64,000 bases of DNA from Bryobacterales bacterium (GTDB lineage Bacteria; Acidobacteriota; Terriglobia; Bryobacterales; UBA6623), in contig JAPPMC010000237.1 in NCBI GenBank assembly GCA_028819235.1, forward strand, positions 1-64,000, in the 5' to 3' direction. Positions 45,424 to 54,233 of the stretch are shown in pieces; within the stretch, counting starts at the first letter, position 1; every line of letters starts with the position of its first letter. Both the position numbers and the translations under genes were made by a program. The notes under the pieces are model-generated. The model saw only the letters and a program-made list of their open reading frames with translations, made no database searches and was not told the origin of the DNA.

Positions 45424-46418
45424 AGGTAGTCGCCTTCTTCAACGCTAGGGCCAGTGCCCGGAAGACTTCCCTCGTCTACCACCTCGCCTGGATGTATGCC
45501 TATCTTGACGTGAATGTGCTGGCAGCGGATCTCGACCCGCAAGGCAACCTGACCAGCATGTTCATTGAGGATCACGAGTTGGAGCCGTTCTGGCCCCAGA
45601 GAGGTGAGCGCCGGACCGCATTCGGTGCCCTCCGTCCATTGGTGGAGGGGGCCGGGGATGTGTCCGTTCCCTACGTTGCGGAGCCGGACCTCGGTCTGGG
45701 GATGATTGTTGGGGATCCGCTGCTTGCGACCGCGGAAGAGGAGCTGTCGAGCCAGTGGCCCGCGTGCTTGGACCACAAGCCACGTGCGTTTCGACTTCTC
45801 TCGGCGCTGCCGCAAGTCCTCCGCATGGGAGCCAGACAGATTGGCGCCCAGATCATTCTGGTGGATGTCGGGCCAAGCCTGGGCGCCCTTAACCGGGCGG
45901 CGATCTTGGCGGCCGATGCGATAGTCGTTCCACTGGCTACCGACATCCATTCGCTTCAAGGACTTCACAACCTAGGGCCGACACTTCGCCGCTGGCGGAA
46001 GGAATGGAGGGCCCGTCGCGATCGCAACCCTGTCGAGGATCTCGAGACTCCGGAGGGCTCAATGCGGTCCGCCGGGTACATAGTGATGCAGCGTGCTTTC
46101 CGTCTGGACCAGCCAGCCGGGGCGTATCGGCGCTGGAGGGATGCAATCCCCGATGTGTACGCAACGGAGGTCGCGGTCGAAGACCAGCCTTCGAGACAAG
46201 CGGTGAACGACCCTGACCCGAACTGCCTTGCCACCCTCAAGCCCTACAGCAGCTTAGAGCCGCTCGCCCGAGAGGCGAGGAAGCCAATGTTCGCGCTCAA
46301 GCCGGCTGATGGCGCAACTGGGGGGCACGGCGTCGCGGTCCGGGAGTGCTATCGGGACTTCAAGGCGTTGGCCGAGACGCTGGCGCAGCGGGTGGGGATT
46401 GAAGTGGGACAGCTTTGA
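45420..46418 (+). CDS. ParA/MinD-like protein with degenerate Walker A
   Basis: A 332-residue P-loop protein of the ParA family: 'YHLAWMYAYLDVNVLAADLDPQGNLTSMFI' (about 20-49), 'IILVDVGPSLGALNRAAILAADAIVVPLATDIHSLQGL' (about 146-183). The deviant Walker A expected as K-G-G-V-G-K-T reads A-R-A-S-A-R-K-T-S at residues 9-17, so both glycines are lost while the last Lys and Thr remain. DPQGN is intact. ATP binding is therefore doubtful, or this subfamily binds differently. It is coupled to the AlbA_2-type gene by ATGA. The C-terminal 60 residues contain 'PLAREARKPMFALKPADG', which I associate with defence-linked ParA-like proteins only loosely. Confidence 0.82.
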   Translation: MKVVAFFNARASARKTSLVYHLAWMYAYLDVNVLAADLDPQGNLTSMFIEDHELEPFWPQRGERRTAFGALRPLVEGAGDVSVPYVAEPDLGLGMIVGDPLLATAEEELSSQWPACLDHKPRAFRLLSALPQVLRMGARQIGAQIILVDVGPSLGALNRAAILAADAIVVPLATDIHSLQGLHNLGPTLRRWRKEWRARRDRNPVEDLETPEGSMRSAGYIVMQRAFRLDQPAGAYRRWRDAIPDVYATEVAVEDQPSRQAVNDPDPNCLATLKPYSSLEPLAREARKPMFALKPADGATGGHGVAVRECYRDFKALAETLAQRVGIEVGQL

Positions 46419-46707
46419 GGGGCAATCAGCAGAGATCTCTCGCCGACCCGTCGCTGGGAGTCGGGCGGAGTGAGGACTCGCAGACGCTATGGTCATCCGA
46501 TCAAAGCCTTCAGTGGACGCCGCGCCTGCGTCCGCAATGAAGTGGCTGCGGGAGCGTCATACAGGGCAGGACGAATAGCAGGGGTTGGCGGTCTAGAGTC
46601 CCATAAGGGCGACCGCTGGCAGGGATCGCCTCCGGGAATCAAGAGGAAGTCCGCTGTACCTGCGATCCGTTCTAGATCGGTGTTCCAAGACCAAGTCTTG
46701 CGGGCCA

Positions 46708-47001
46708 CTAGTGGCCGGCGTCATCCATCATCAGGTCGAGTTCGCCGAAGCGGTGCCGGCGCCGATCCTCCAAGTAGCGAAACGCCAGAACCGGGGGATC
46801 TCCCGGTGCAAGCGTCCCCAGCGGCCGCAGGCGCTCCTGAGATGTCACACCAAGAAGCTCCAATCGACCTCCTGAGAGGATGGCCTGCAGAAGTCGCTCC
46901 TCTTCGGTTTGGCTGCCTGCGTCCGCTGCGGCGGCTGCAAATAGGGCGACGGCTAGGATCGCGCGCCTGATCGTCATAGGAGAGTTTCCAGTCTTACCCA
47001 T
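46708..47001 (-). CDS. Small exported hypothetical protein
   Basis: From ATG 47001 the product has 97 residues. A strong ribosome-binding site (AGGAG, five bases upstream) supports this start over the one at 47043. Residues 9-31 (RRAILAVALFAAAAADA) are a signal peptide; the mature 65 residues are charged, with 'GRLELLGVTSQERLRPLGTLAPGDPPVLAFRYLEDRRR' forming an alpha/beta-like segment. No family is recognised. It follows the 430-residue hypothetical gene on the same strand by 51 bases and may be in one transcript with it. Confidence 0.6.
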   Translation of the reverse strand: MGKTGNSPMTIRRAILAVALFAAAAADAGSQTEEERLLQAILSGGRLELLGVTSQERLRPLGTLAPGDPPVLAFRYLEDRRRHRFGELDLMMDDAGH

Positions 47002-47052
47002 GTTGTCTCCTGTCCCTCGCGCCGACGGCCGAAGGCCGTGCACGCTGCAGGC

Positions 47053-48345
47053 TCACAAGGCTTGCGATGGTTCCAGGCGAAGCCATGCGGCGCATGCGCT
47101 GAAGATCTCCTCGGGACGTTTAGACGCCCCATCCTGCCCGAGAGGAAAGTCCGGCGGTGCGATCGCCAGCAGCGCGTCCATGCCCGTGCCCACGAACAGG
47201 TACGCGGTGTTTCGTCGGTACTCGGCGTATTTCTCGCACTCCTGCCAGATGTACTGGTAGTAGACCTCCAGGTCCACGTAGGATCCGAGCATGTCGGATT
47301 GTGTCGGGATCGGGTTGGACTCGTCTTGGTCTGCGTAGATCAGCAGGCTGCTGAATGGCTTGACCTTGTTCCGGATGCCGAACGATGCCAGCAGCAGCGA
47401 CGGCCGTGCGCGCCGGATCGCTTGGAGTGTCGTCCATTCCACGAACGTGTTGTTGATCAGCAGCGTCCCGTTCCCGTTCAGCAGCACGGACTGCAGGAAT
47501 TCCCTCATGACGGGATCGCGCCCGGCCGCCCGGCGTAGCGCTCCCGGATCCATCTTCTGCAGCCGCTCCCCCAGTTGCCGTGGTCCCGGGATCCTCTGCT
47601 CCGTCACTAGGTCGTTGACCTGTCGCGTTAGCGCGCTACGTAGGTCCTCCATGCGTTCGAAGCTCAGCCCAGTCCAGCCGTCGAACGATCGCGCCAGGCG
47701 CAGGATCGGGTCAGACGCCTCTACGACCCAGGTGTTGAATCGGTCCTTGGATCGCTGCGAAGCGTGGAGGTCGAAGAGTGTGGTCCGACGCGCTCTCGCC
47801 GGTCCTCCCGTCAGCAGGAGCGGCAGGTAGTCCTCCAGCGGCAGCTGAGGGTCCAGCTGCAGTTGGACCAGCCGACCCTTCTCGCGGATGCGCGTCCACA
47901 TCCGGTCCGGGCCCATCGGAATCTCCGGGGGGGAGACCACGATCGCCATCCGCGGCGTGCCCGAGCGCACGAGTTCCGCGTCGAGGATCGGATCGACCTT
48001 GGCAAAGATCGCAGCGATTGCTGATCGCCATTCCGCGAGGTGGCGGTTGCGCTGCAGGAAATCGACGTGCTCGAGCGTGAACTTCGACCCTCTCCAGATG
48101 CCTCCCTCGATCCCCATCTTGGATTCGACCGCAACAAGCGGCGCGAACAGTTCCTCCACTGCCTTGGGGTCCGATCGGTCCAGCAGGCCGAACAGCCGTT
48201 CGAAGTAGCGCTGCTCAGCGGGGAATAGGCGCTGCCAGTCCTTGATACGGTCCAGCGTGTATACGGAGAACGTGACTGGCAGGCGGTCTGCAAGTCCGCC
48301 GTCGAGGATGCGCTGAATAGCCTGGCTTTGGCTCTGCAAACCCAT
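47053..48345 (-). CDS. Conserved-looking hypothetical protein, 430 residues
   Basis: A soluble protein I do not recognise. From ATG 48345 it begins MGLQSQSQAIQRILDGGLADRLPVTF. Blocks that look conserved include 'DWQRLFPAEQRYFERLFGLL', 'KFTLEHVDFLQRNRHLAEWR', 'LFDLHASQRSKDRFNTWVVE', 'RLARSFDGWTGLSFERMEDLR', 'LINNTFVEWTTLQAIRRARP' and 'LEVYYQYIWQECEKYAEYRRNTAYLFVGTGMDALL'. The sequence is rich in Trp, Arg and Leu and has no signal peptide or membrane segment. The frame stays open upstream to 48636, but that part is Arg/Pro-rich and probably untranslated. Function unknown. Confidence 0.7.
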   Translation of the reverse strand: MGLQSQSQAIQRILDGGLADRLPVTFSVYTLDRIKDWQRLFPAEQRYFERLFGLLDRSDPKAVEELFAPLVAVESKMGIEGGIWRGSKFTLEHVDFLQRNRHLAEWRSAIAAIFAKVDPILDAELVRSGTPRMAIVVSPPEIPMGPDRMWTRIREKGRLVQLQLDPQLPLEDYLPLLLTGGPARARRTTLFDLHASQRSKDRFNTWVVEASDPILRLARSFDGWTGLSFERMEDLRSALTRQVNDLVTEQRIPGPRQLGERLQKMDPGALRRAAGRDPVMREFLQSVLLNGNGTLLINNTFVEWTTLQAIRRARPSLLLASFGIRNKVKPFSSLLIYADQDESNPIPTQSDMLGSYVDLEVYYQYIWQECEKYAEYRRNTAYLFVGTGMDALLAIAPPDFPLGQDGASKRPEEIFSACAAWLRLEPSQAL

Positions 48346-48634
48346 TCGCCGCGCGCCTGCGAGCCCACGGTCGTCCCGTCCCCATGGTAGGCGTCGGGCT
48401 GTCCGGCGCGGGGGGCCGTCCCGCTGCACCGACCGCTGGCCGAGCCGGACTGCGGTCGCCAAGGCTCTCTGAGCGGGTGCGTGCCTCGAGCACGTCTGCG
48501 GCAGTAGATGATTCCCCCCGCAAGGCTCGGGTGCGCAAGCATCGGTTGCGCTCGTCCACATCGACCACACGGCCGCCGCCAGAGGCGTTGCGGTGAAGGT
48601 CGAAGCGCGCCGGATTGCGAGAATGGGGTCAGCC

Positions 48635-48940
48635 ATGGTTCATGTGATCGCATCGATCCTCGTCAAGCCGGGATATTTGCAAGAGTACGTTTCTCTGTTC
48701 AAGCAGAACGTTCCGAAGGTCCTTGCAGAGCAGGGGTGCGTTCAGTACACGCCCTGTGTCGATGCCGACGCCGGCTGGCCGGTCCAATCGCTCGACCCGC
48801 GCCGCTTGACCGTTGTGGAGAGGTGGGAGAGCATGGACGCGCTGCAGGCGCATTCCCGCGCGCCGCACATGGTCGATTTCCGCAAGACTGTCGGCCATCT
48901 CGTGGAGTCGGTGAATCTGCGGGTGGTCAAAGAGGCTTGA
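48635..48940 (+). CDS. Antibiotic biosynthesis monooxygenase-family protein (ABM fold)
   Basis: A 101-residue dimeric ferredoxin-like (ABM) domain: 'VHVIASILVKPGYLQEYVSLFKQNVPKVLAEQGCVQYTPCVD' followed by 'LTVVERWESMDALQAHSRAPHMVDF'. Pattern and length match YgiN-like quinol monooxygenases or related small enzymes. In-frame ATGs also exist at 48593 and 48623; ATG 48635 gives the usual family N-terminus just before the first strand. It stands alone and converges with the queuosine transporter gene. The substrate is unknown. Confidence 0.88.
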   Translation: MVHVIASILVKPGYLQEYVSLFKQNVPKVLAEQGCVQYTPCVDADAGWPVQSLDPRRLTVVERWESMDALQAHSRAPHMVDFRKTVGHLVESVNLRVVKEA

Positions 48941-48962
48941 AGGCTGCCCAGCGGCGGGTCGA

Positions 48963-49643
48963 TCAGTCCGCTTCGTGGATCAGTCCGCGCCTGCGGGACT
49001 CGTCCTGGATGTCGGAGAGCAGTGACGTGGCGACGTACATCAGTGGCGTGTCGGCGGCGGCCACCAGCAGCTTGAACACGTAGCTTGCCGCGATCACGGC
49101 GCCGATCGCGGACCAAGACCAGACGCCGTAGAACAGGATTGTCACTACGGCGCACGTGTCGATGAGCTGGCTCAGCATCGTCGATGCGTTGTTGCGCAGC
49201 CACAGGTGACGCCCCCCAGTCAGCTTGCGCCAGAAGTGGTACAGGCGGACATCGATGAGCTGCGCCATGAGGTATGCCATCACGCTTGCGATGATGGCCC
49301 GTGTGCTCTGGCCAAAGACGGCCAAGAAGTGCTCCTGGGTGGCTTCATCCTGCAAATGAGAGACGGGCACGGCCTTGCCCACCTCCAGCAGAACCAGCAT
49401 GTACGCCATGACCGCCGCTCCCGTGATCACCATCGCGTCCGCCCTCTTCTTGCCGTACAATTCGCTGATCAGGTCCGTGCACAGGAACGTGATCGGGTAG
49501 GGCAGCACCCCTAGGCTGATGGTGGCCACACCGATGATCGGCAGGGGTACGTCGATGAACTTGAACACAAATGCGTTCGCCAGAACGAGGCTGGCCACGA
49601 AGAATCCCGCGAGAATGAGAAAGACTAAGTCGTAGCGCTTCAT
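48963..49643 (-). CDS. yhhQ: Queuosine precursor transporter (YhhQ/QueT-like)
   Basis: A 226-residue membrane protein with six hydrophobic segments. The signature 'SLGVLPYPITFLCTDLISELYGKKRA' (about 43-68) and 'DVRLYHFWRKLTGGRHLWLRNNASTMLSQLIDT' (about 131-163) are diagnostic of the YhhQ family, which imports preQ0 or preQ1 for queuosine modification of tRNA. The frame stays open far upstream only because it runs antisense through the DUF1501 gene; ATG 49643 gives the family's N-terminus. It is divergent from the DUF1501 gene, with about 30 bases between their starts. Confidence 0.93.
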   Translation of the reverse strand: MKRYDLVFLILAGFFVASLVLANAFVFKFIDVPLPIIGVATISLGVLPYPITFLCTDLISELYGKKRADAMVITGAAVMAYMLVLLEVGKAVPVSHLQDEATQEHFLAVFGQSTRAIIASVMAYLMAQLIDVRLYHFWRKLTGGRHLWLRNNASTMLSQLIDTCAVVTILFYGVWSWSAIGAVIAASYVFKLLVAAADTPLMYVATSLLSDIQDESRRRGLIHEAD

Positions 49644-49676
49644 GCGGCCGCCTTTGGCGATATTATCTAGAGTGCC

Positions 49677-51044
49677 ATGGTGCGCAGCGAAGGCCCGAAT
49701 CGGCGGCACGTGATCCGTTCGCTCGCGGGAGGTGGCCTGATTCTGCCAGGCTTGCTCTCCGAAATGCTGGCGGGCGAGGGCGCCGACCCCTTGGCGCCGA
49801 AGGCGCCCCATTTCGCCCCCAAGGCCAAGCACGTCATCTTCCTTTTCATGACCGGCGGGGTGTCGCATGTCGACACCTTCGACCCCAAGCCCTACTTGCG
49901 TGAGCACCACGACCAGCCCAAGGGCAAGCGCAGCGTCTACAAGGGTTCTGACTGGGAGTTCCAACGCTACGGCGAGTGCGGCACTGAGATCAGCGACCTC
50001 TTCCCGCACATCGGAGGGGTGGCCGACGAGATCGCCCTCGTCCGCTCGATGACCAACATCAACGGCGACCACTTCGGGGCCACCCTGGGAATCCACACAG
50101 GCTCCGCCACATTCAACCGTCCCAGCATCGGATCGTGGGTCAGCTACGGATTGGGCACGTTCAACCGGAACCTGCCTTCGTTCATGGTGGTCGCGCCAGA
50201 GATTCCCTACGCAGGAGGGCAAGTCTGGGGCTCGGACTTCCTCCCCGTCCTGCACCAAGGGACGCGAATCGTTCCGGGGGACCAGCCGATCGCCCACATG
50301 GGACGGCGCACGACGGCCCACCAGCAGCGCACGGAGCTCGACCTCCTGGAGTTCTTCAACCGGCAACATCTGCAAGGCCGTGAGGGGGACTCGAACCTTG
50401 AGGCGCGGATCAAGTCGTTCGAGACCGCCTTCGGCATGCAGGTTGAGGCGCCTGAGGCCTTCGACCTGTCGGGAGAATCTGACGCCACGCTCAGGATGTA
50501 CGGCCTGGAGCGGGGCAGCACCGATGGCTTCGCCTGGCAGTGCATCGTTGCGCGCCGGCTGATCGAGCGAGGCGTCCGTTTCGTGGAGCTCATCGACGGC
50601 GGGACCAGCATTGACCGCAACTGGGACACCCACGCCAAGATGGCCACCTACAACCGGCTGGCCAAGAATGTCGACCAGCCCACGGGCGCCCTCATTCGGG
50701 ATCTGAAGAGCCGAGGCCTGCTGGACGAGACGCTGGTGGTGTGGACAACCGAGTTCGGCCGGACGCCGACATGCCCCTCGCCGGGCACGGAAGGGCGCGG
50801 CCACCACGCAAGGGTCTACAGTTCGTGGCTGGCCGGAGGCGGCGTCAAGGGCGGTATCGTGCATGGTGCCAGCGACGAGATTGGGCATTCCATCGCCGAT
50901 GCTCCCGTCACTGTCCACGACTTCCAGGCCACGATCTTGGACCGCCTCGGGCTGGACCACGAGCGCCTGACCTACCGCCACGCCGGGCGGGACTTCCGCC
51001 TCACGGACGTGCACGGGCATGTCGTGAAGGAACTCTTGGCCTGA
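49677..51044 (+). CDS. DUF1501 secreted protein
   Basis: A 455-residue protein with a twin-arginine-like start (NRRHVIRSLAGGG) and the DUF1501 core: 'HVIFLFMTGGVSHVDTFDPKP' (about 52-72), 'SMTNINGDHFGATLGIHTG', 'RNWDTHAKM', 'TTEFGRTP', 'GRGHHARVYSSWLAGGGVKGG' and 'DFQATILDRLGLDHERLTYRHAGRDFRLTD'. The fold is related to alkaline phosphatase and sulfatase, with conserved Asp/His metal ligands. In Planctomycetes and Verrucomicrobia it is usually paired with a DUF1553/DUF1549 cytochrome gene, which is missing here. It is followed after 83 bases by a CRTAC1-type gene on the same strand. Confidence 0.93.
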   Translation: MVRSEGPNRRHVIRSLAGGGLILPGLLSEMLAGEGADPLAPKAPHFAPKAKHVIFLFMTGGVSHVDTFDPKPYLREHHDQPKGKRSVYKGSDWEFQRYGECGTEISDLFPHIGGVADEIALVRSMTNINGDHFGATLGIHTGSATFNRPSIGSWVSYGLGTFNRNLPSFMVVAPEIPYAGGQVWGSDFLPVLHQGTRIVPGDQPIAHMGRRTTAHQQRTELDLLEFFNRQHLQGREGDSNLEARIKSFETAFGMQVEAPEAFDLSGESDATLRMYGLERGSTDGFAWQCIVARRLIERGVRFVELIDGGTSIDRNWDTHAKMATYNRLAKNVDQPTGALIRDLKSRGLLDETLVVWTTEFGRTPTCPSPGTEGRGHHARVYSSWLAGGGVKGGIVHGASDEIGHSIADAPVTVHDFQATILDRLGLDHERLTYRHAGRDFRLTDVHGHVVKELLA

Positions 51045-51127
51045 TCGACGTTCCAGACCTCCCTAGCCCGCGGATCCCGGTGCAGTCGGAAGGCTGGGGA
51101 ACGCGATGCGTCCCTGAAACTCGGCCC

Positions 51128-52879
51128 ATGTCCTGCGTCAAGTCCCGCCAGTCCCCACGGGCCTTGCCGCTCCGCCTCGCAATCGCCGCCATCGCTGCGA
51201 CTGCCTCGCTGTCCGCAGCGCCCGCTGCCTACGAAGACATCGGCGAGCGCGTCGGGATCTCCGCTCCGGTCACATTCGGAGGCCGGAACGCCAGTGACTA
51301 CATATTGGAGACGACCGGCACCGGGGCGGCCATCTTCGACTTCGACCGGGACGGCGACAACGATGTACTGGTCGTGAACGGAACGACGTTCGAGCTTGAA
51401 CCCCTCGGGCGCAGCCCCGGATCGATGCTCTACGTAAACGACGGGAGCGGCCGCTTCGAGGAGGCCGCTGCGCGGCTCGGCCTGACCGCAAAGGGCTGGG
51501 GCCAGGGGGTGTGCGTCGGGGACTTTGACAATGACGGGTGGGAAGACCTGCTCCTGACGCGATACGGGAAGAACGTGCTCTATCGAAACACGCGAGGCGC
51601 TTTCGAGGACGCCAGCGGGGGCCTCGACCAGTCCGGCGACGGGCCGCGCTGGGGCACCGGCTGCTCGTTCTTGGACTACGACTCGGACGGATTGCTGGAT
51701 GTTTTCGTGGCGAACTACGTCGATTTCGATCCGGCGACCACACCGGCGCCTGGATCCAGCGGCGCGTGCGAGTGGAAGGGCGTGCCGGTCATGTGCGGCC
51801 CGCGCGGGCTGCCGATGGCCCGGAACGCGCTCTACCGCAACCGGGGGTTAGGGCGCTTCGAAGACGTCTCGCAACAGGCCGGAATCCTCGCCCCTGGGGG
51901 CCGCTACGCCCTCGGTGTAGCCGCCGCCGACTTCGATCTGGACGGGAACGTCGACGTCTACGTGGCCTGCGACATGACACCCAGCCTGCTGTACCGCAAC
52001 AACGGCGACGGCACATTCACGGAGATTGGGGCCGAAGCCGGCGTCGCCTACAGCGCTGACGGTCAGCTTCAGGCAGGCATGGGGATCGCGGTCGCAGACT
52101 ATGACGGCAACGGCTTCCTCGATGTGGCCAAGACCAACTTCTCGGGCGACCTCCCGTCCCTGTACGGCAACGAGGACGGAGTGTTCTACGAGGACTTGTC
52201 CCGCGACGCCGGCCTCGGAACTCGGCAGCTGCTGGGATGGGGCGCCCTGTTTGTGGACGCAGACGAGGACGGCTGGCCCGACCTCATGCTGGCCAACGGG
52301 CACGTTTACCCAGAGGTCGACGCGGCCCCGATCGGGGAGAGCTATCGGCAGCTGACGCTGCTGTACCGGAACCTCGGCAACGGTGCATTCGCCGACGTTA
52401 CCGACTCGTCCGGGCCCGCCCTGCAGCAACCTCGCCCGGCCCGGGGGCTCGCGGCCGGAGACCTGGACGGCGACGGCCACCCCGAGATCGTGGTGGTGAA
52501 CGTCAATGCCCCCCCTGCCGTACTCAAGAACCGAGCAAGGCCGGGCAACGCGGTCGTAGTCCGGCTGCGGGGACGGCAGTCAAACCGCAGCGGCATCGGC
52601 GCGCGCGTAGAGTTGACTGCCGGCGGGCGCACCGCGCTACAAGCGGTGATTTCCGGCGGCAGCTACCTCTCGCAGAACGACCTTGCGTTGCATTTTGGGC
52701 TCGGGAGCAGCGATTCGGTCGACGAGCTGCGCGTGGTGTGGCCCAGTGGTCTGGAGCAGAGCTGGACTGGGATGGCGGGCAACCAGCGCTATGTCTTGAC
52801 TGAAGGCACGGAACGCCCCGAGGCGAGAGCTCTGGTTGGCCGAGGCGCTCCGGATTTGCCCGGGGCCGCCCGGCCGTGA
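51128..52879 (+). CDS. CRTAC1-type FG-GAP repeat protein with ASPIC/UnbV domain, second copy
   Basis: A 583-residue secreted protein. The signal peptide (about 1-32) precedes FG-GAP/VCBS repeats with calcium loops such as DFDRDGDND, DFDNDGWED, DYDSDGLLD, DFDLDGNVD, DYDGNGFLD, DADEDGWPD and DLDGDGHPE. The C-terminal ASPIC/UnbV domain contains 'SGIGARVELTAGGR' and 'LHFGLGSSDSVDELRVVWPSG'. It parallels the protein at 37019-38659 throughout. The open frame continues upstream into the DUF1501 gene but ATG 51128 gives the signal peptide. It may be co-transcribed with the DUF1501 gene. Confidence 0.93.
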   Translation: MSCVKSRQSPRALPLRLAIAAIAATASLSAAPAAYEDIGERVGISAPVTFGGRNASDYILETTGTGAAIFDFDRDGDNDVLVVNGTTFELEPLGRSPGSMLYVNDGSGRFEEAAARLGLTAKGWGQGVCVGDFDNDGWEDLLLTRYGKNVLYRNTRGAFEDASGGLDQSGDGPRWGTGCSFLDYDSDGLLDVFVANYVDFDPATTPAPGSSGACEWKGVPVMCGPRGLPMARNALYRNRGLGRFEDVSQQAGILAPGGRYALGVAAADFDLDGNVDVYVACDMTPSLLYRNNGDGTFTEIGAEAGVAYSADGQLQAGMGIAVADYDGNGFLDVAKTNFSGDLPSLYGNEDGVFYEDLSRDAGLGTRQLLGWGALFVDADEDGWPDLMLANGHVYPEVDAAPIGESYRQLTLLYRNLGNGAFADVTDSSGPALQQPRPARGLAAGDLDGDGHPEIVVVNVNAPPAVLKNRARPGNAVVVRLRGRQSNRSGIGARVELTAGGRTALQAVISGGSYLSQNDLALHFGLGSSDSVDELRVVWPSGLEQSWTGMAGNQRYVLTEGTERPEARALVGRGAPDLPGAARP

Positions 52880-52889
52880 TGCCGCAAGT

Positions 52890-54233
52890 TCACTGGCTCC
52901 GACGCGGCCTTCGTATACGAGGGGCCGTCCCGGCTTCCCAAGCCCTATACGCCTTGAGCAGCTCTGCGGCCACCTGTGGGTGGGCTTTGGCCAAGTCGCG
53001 CTCCTCCGAAATGTCCGCTTCAAGATCGTAGAGCTCCGGTTCGCCCTTGTCCGCCAGCAGCTTCCACCGGCCCTGGCGAATCGCCCATCCGACTGGCGAT
53101 CCCTTGTCCACCCAGTTCCAGTGCAGGGCGCCGTGCAGCGGCGCCTCCAACGGGCGGCCTTGGGCGGCCGGGAGGAAGTCGCGGCTGTCGAGCGGCACTC
53201 CCTCGGGCACGTCCACTCCGGCGGCGGCCAAGATGGTTGCGAAGGCGTCGATCGAGATCACGGGCTCGTCCGAGACCAGGCCTGCTGGGATGCGCCTCGG
53301 CCAGCGGGCCAAGAACGGCACGCGGATGCCTCCCTCGAACACGCTGTGCTTGAAGCCGCGCAGCCGTCCGTTGTCCGCTGTCGTGCCTCGGGCGCCGCCG
53401 TTGTCGGAGAAGTACACGACAAGTGTGTCTTCGGCGAGTTCGAGGCGGTCGAGGGCGTCGAGAATCTGGCCCACGCCTTCGTCGAGGATCGTCAGCATCG
53501 CCAGATAGGTGTTCCTTCTCGGATCAGGCTCGCTGAAGCGGCGCACGTAGTCCGGCGGTGCCTGCAGCGGGTTGTGCACGGCGCTGTAGGGGATATAGGC
53601 GAAGAACGGCCGATTGCGGTGCCGCTCTATGAAACGCACCGCTTCGCGGGTGATGTTGCGGGTCAGGTAGCCGCTGTCCGCAACGGGCTCGGCGTCGCGG
53701 TAGATGGATGTCGCCTCATCGCTGATCGAGAGGTCGAAGTAGTCATGGCCCCCGTGTCCGAGGAAGCCGTAGAACGTGTCGAACCCGCGTCGCACCGGTC
53801 GGTGCTCGGGCGTGTAGCCGAGGTGCCACTTGCCGAACACTCCTGTCGCGAAGCCGGCGTCTTGGAGCAGGTTCGCAAGCGTCACCTCGTCCGTGGGGAG
53901 GCCGGCGCGTGAGTCGGACGCCTCGTAGAAGCCGAACCGCTGCTGGTAGCGGCCGGTCAGCAGGCCCGCCCGGGTGGGCGCGCACACCGGGCAGCTCGCG
54001 TACCCGTTCGTGAACCGCACTCCCTCGGCGGCCAGACGATCAATGTTCGGCGTCCGCGCCTCGTCGGCCCCGGGGTAACAGCTGATGTCCGCGTATCCCT
54101 GGTCGTCGGAGACGATCAGGACGGCGTTGGCCGCTCTGGCGGAGGTGGCAGCGCCGATGGCCAGGGCGGCGATCGCGGCTAGTGCCGGGCCCCTCAGGTG
54201 TGGCCGCATGCAGGTCATTGGCGTCCGCCTCAA
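52890..54233 (-). CDS. Secreted arylsulfatase-type sulfatase
   Basis: A 447-residue sulfatase. An N-terminal signal covers residues about 10-35; two later Met codons (6 and 9) are alternative starts. 'NAVLIVSDDQGYADISCY' gives the metal Asp pair, and the catalytic site is C84-A-P-T-R88 followed by AGLLTGRY. 'VFGKWHLGY' and 'FSDNGGARG' are the other active-site regions. Cys84 needs conversion to formylglycine. The start overlaps the stop of the PQQ-like propeller gene (ATGA), so the two are translated together. Substrate unknown. It converges with the CRTAC1 gene, leaving only 10 bases between stops. Confidence 0.93.
   Translation of the reverse strand: MRRTPMTCMRPHLRGPALAAIAALAIGAATSARAANAVLIVSDDQGYADISCYPGADEARTPNIDRLAAEGVRFTNGYASCPVCAPTRAGLLTGRYQQRFGFYEASDSRAGLPTDEVTLANLLQDAGFATGVFGKWHLGYTPEHRPVRRGFDTFYGFLGHGGHDYFDLSISDEATSIYRDAEPVADSGYLTRNITREAVRFIERHRNRPFFAYIPYSAVHNPLQAPPDYVRRFSEPDPRRNTYLAMLTILDEGVGQILDALDRLELAEDTLVVYFSDNGGARGTTADNGRLRGFKHSVFEGGIRVPFLARWPRRIPAGLVSDEPVISIDAFATILAAAGVDVPEGVPLDSRDFLPAAQGRPLEAPLHGALHWNWVDKGSPVGWAIRQGRWKLLADKGEPELYDLEADISEERDLAKAHPQVAAELLKAYRAWEAGTAPRIRRPRRSQ

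Noticed and set aside
50385-50405. A tRNA-like 'gactcgaacc' sequence
   Set aside because: It lies inside the DUF1501 coding sequence and no cloverleaf can be formed around it.
48963-51020. A 685-codon open frame on the minus strand
   Set aside because: Its last third is the real queuosine transporter; the rest runs antisense through the DUF1501 gene, which has clear family motifs. GC-rich third positions keep antisense frames open.
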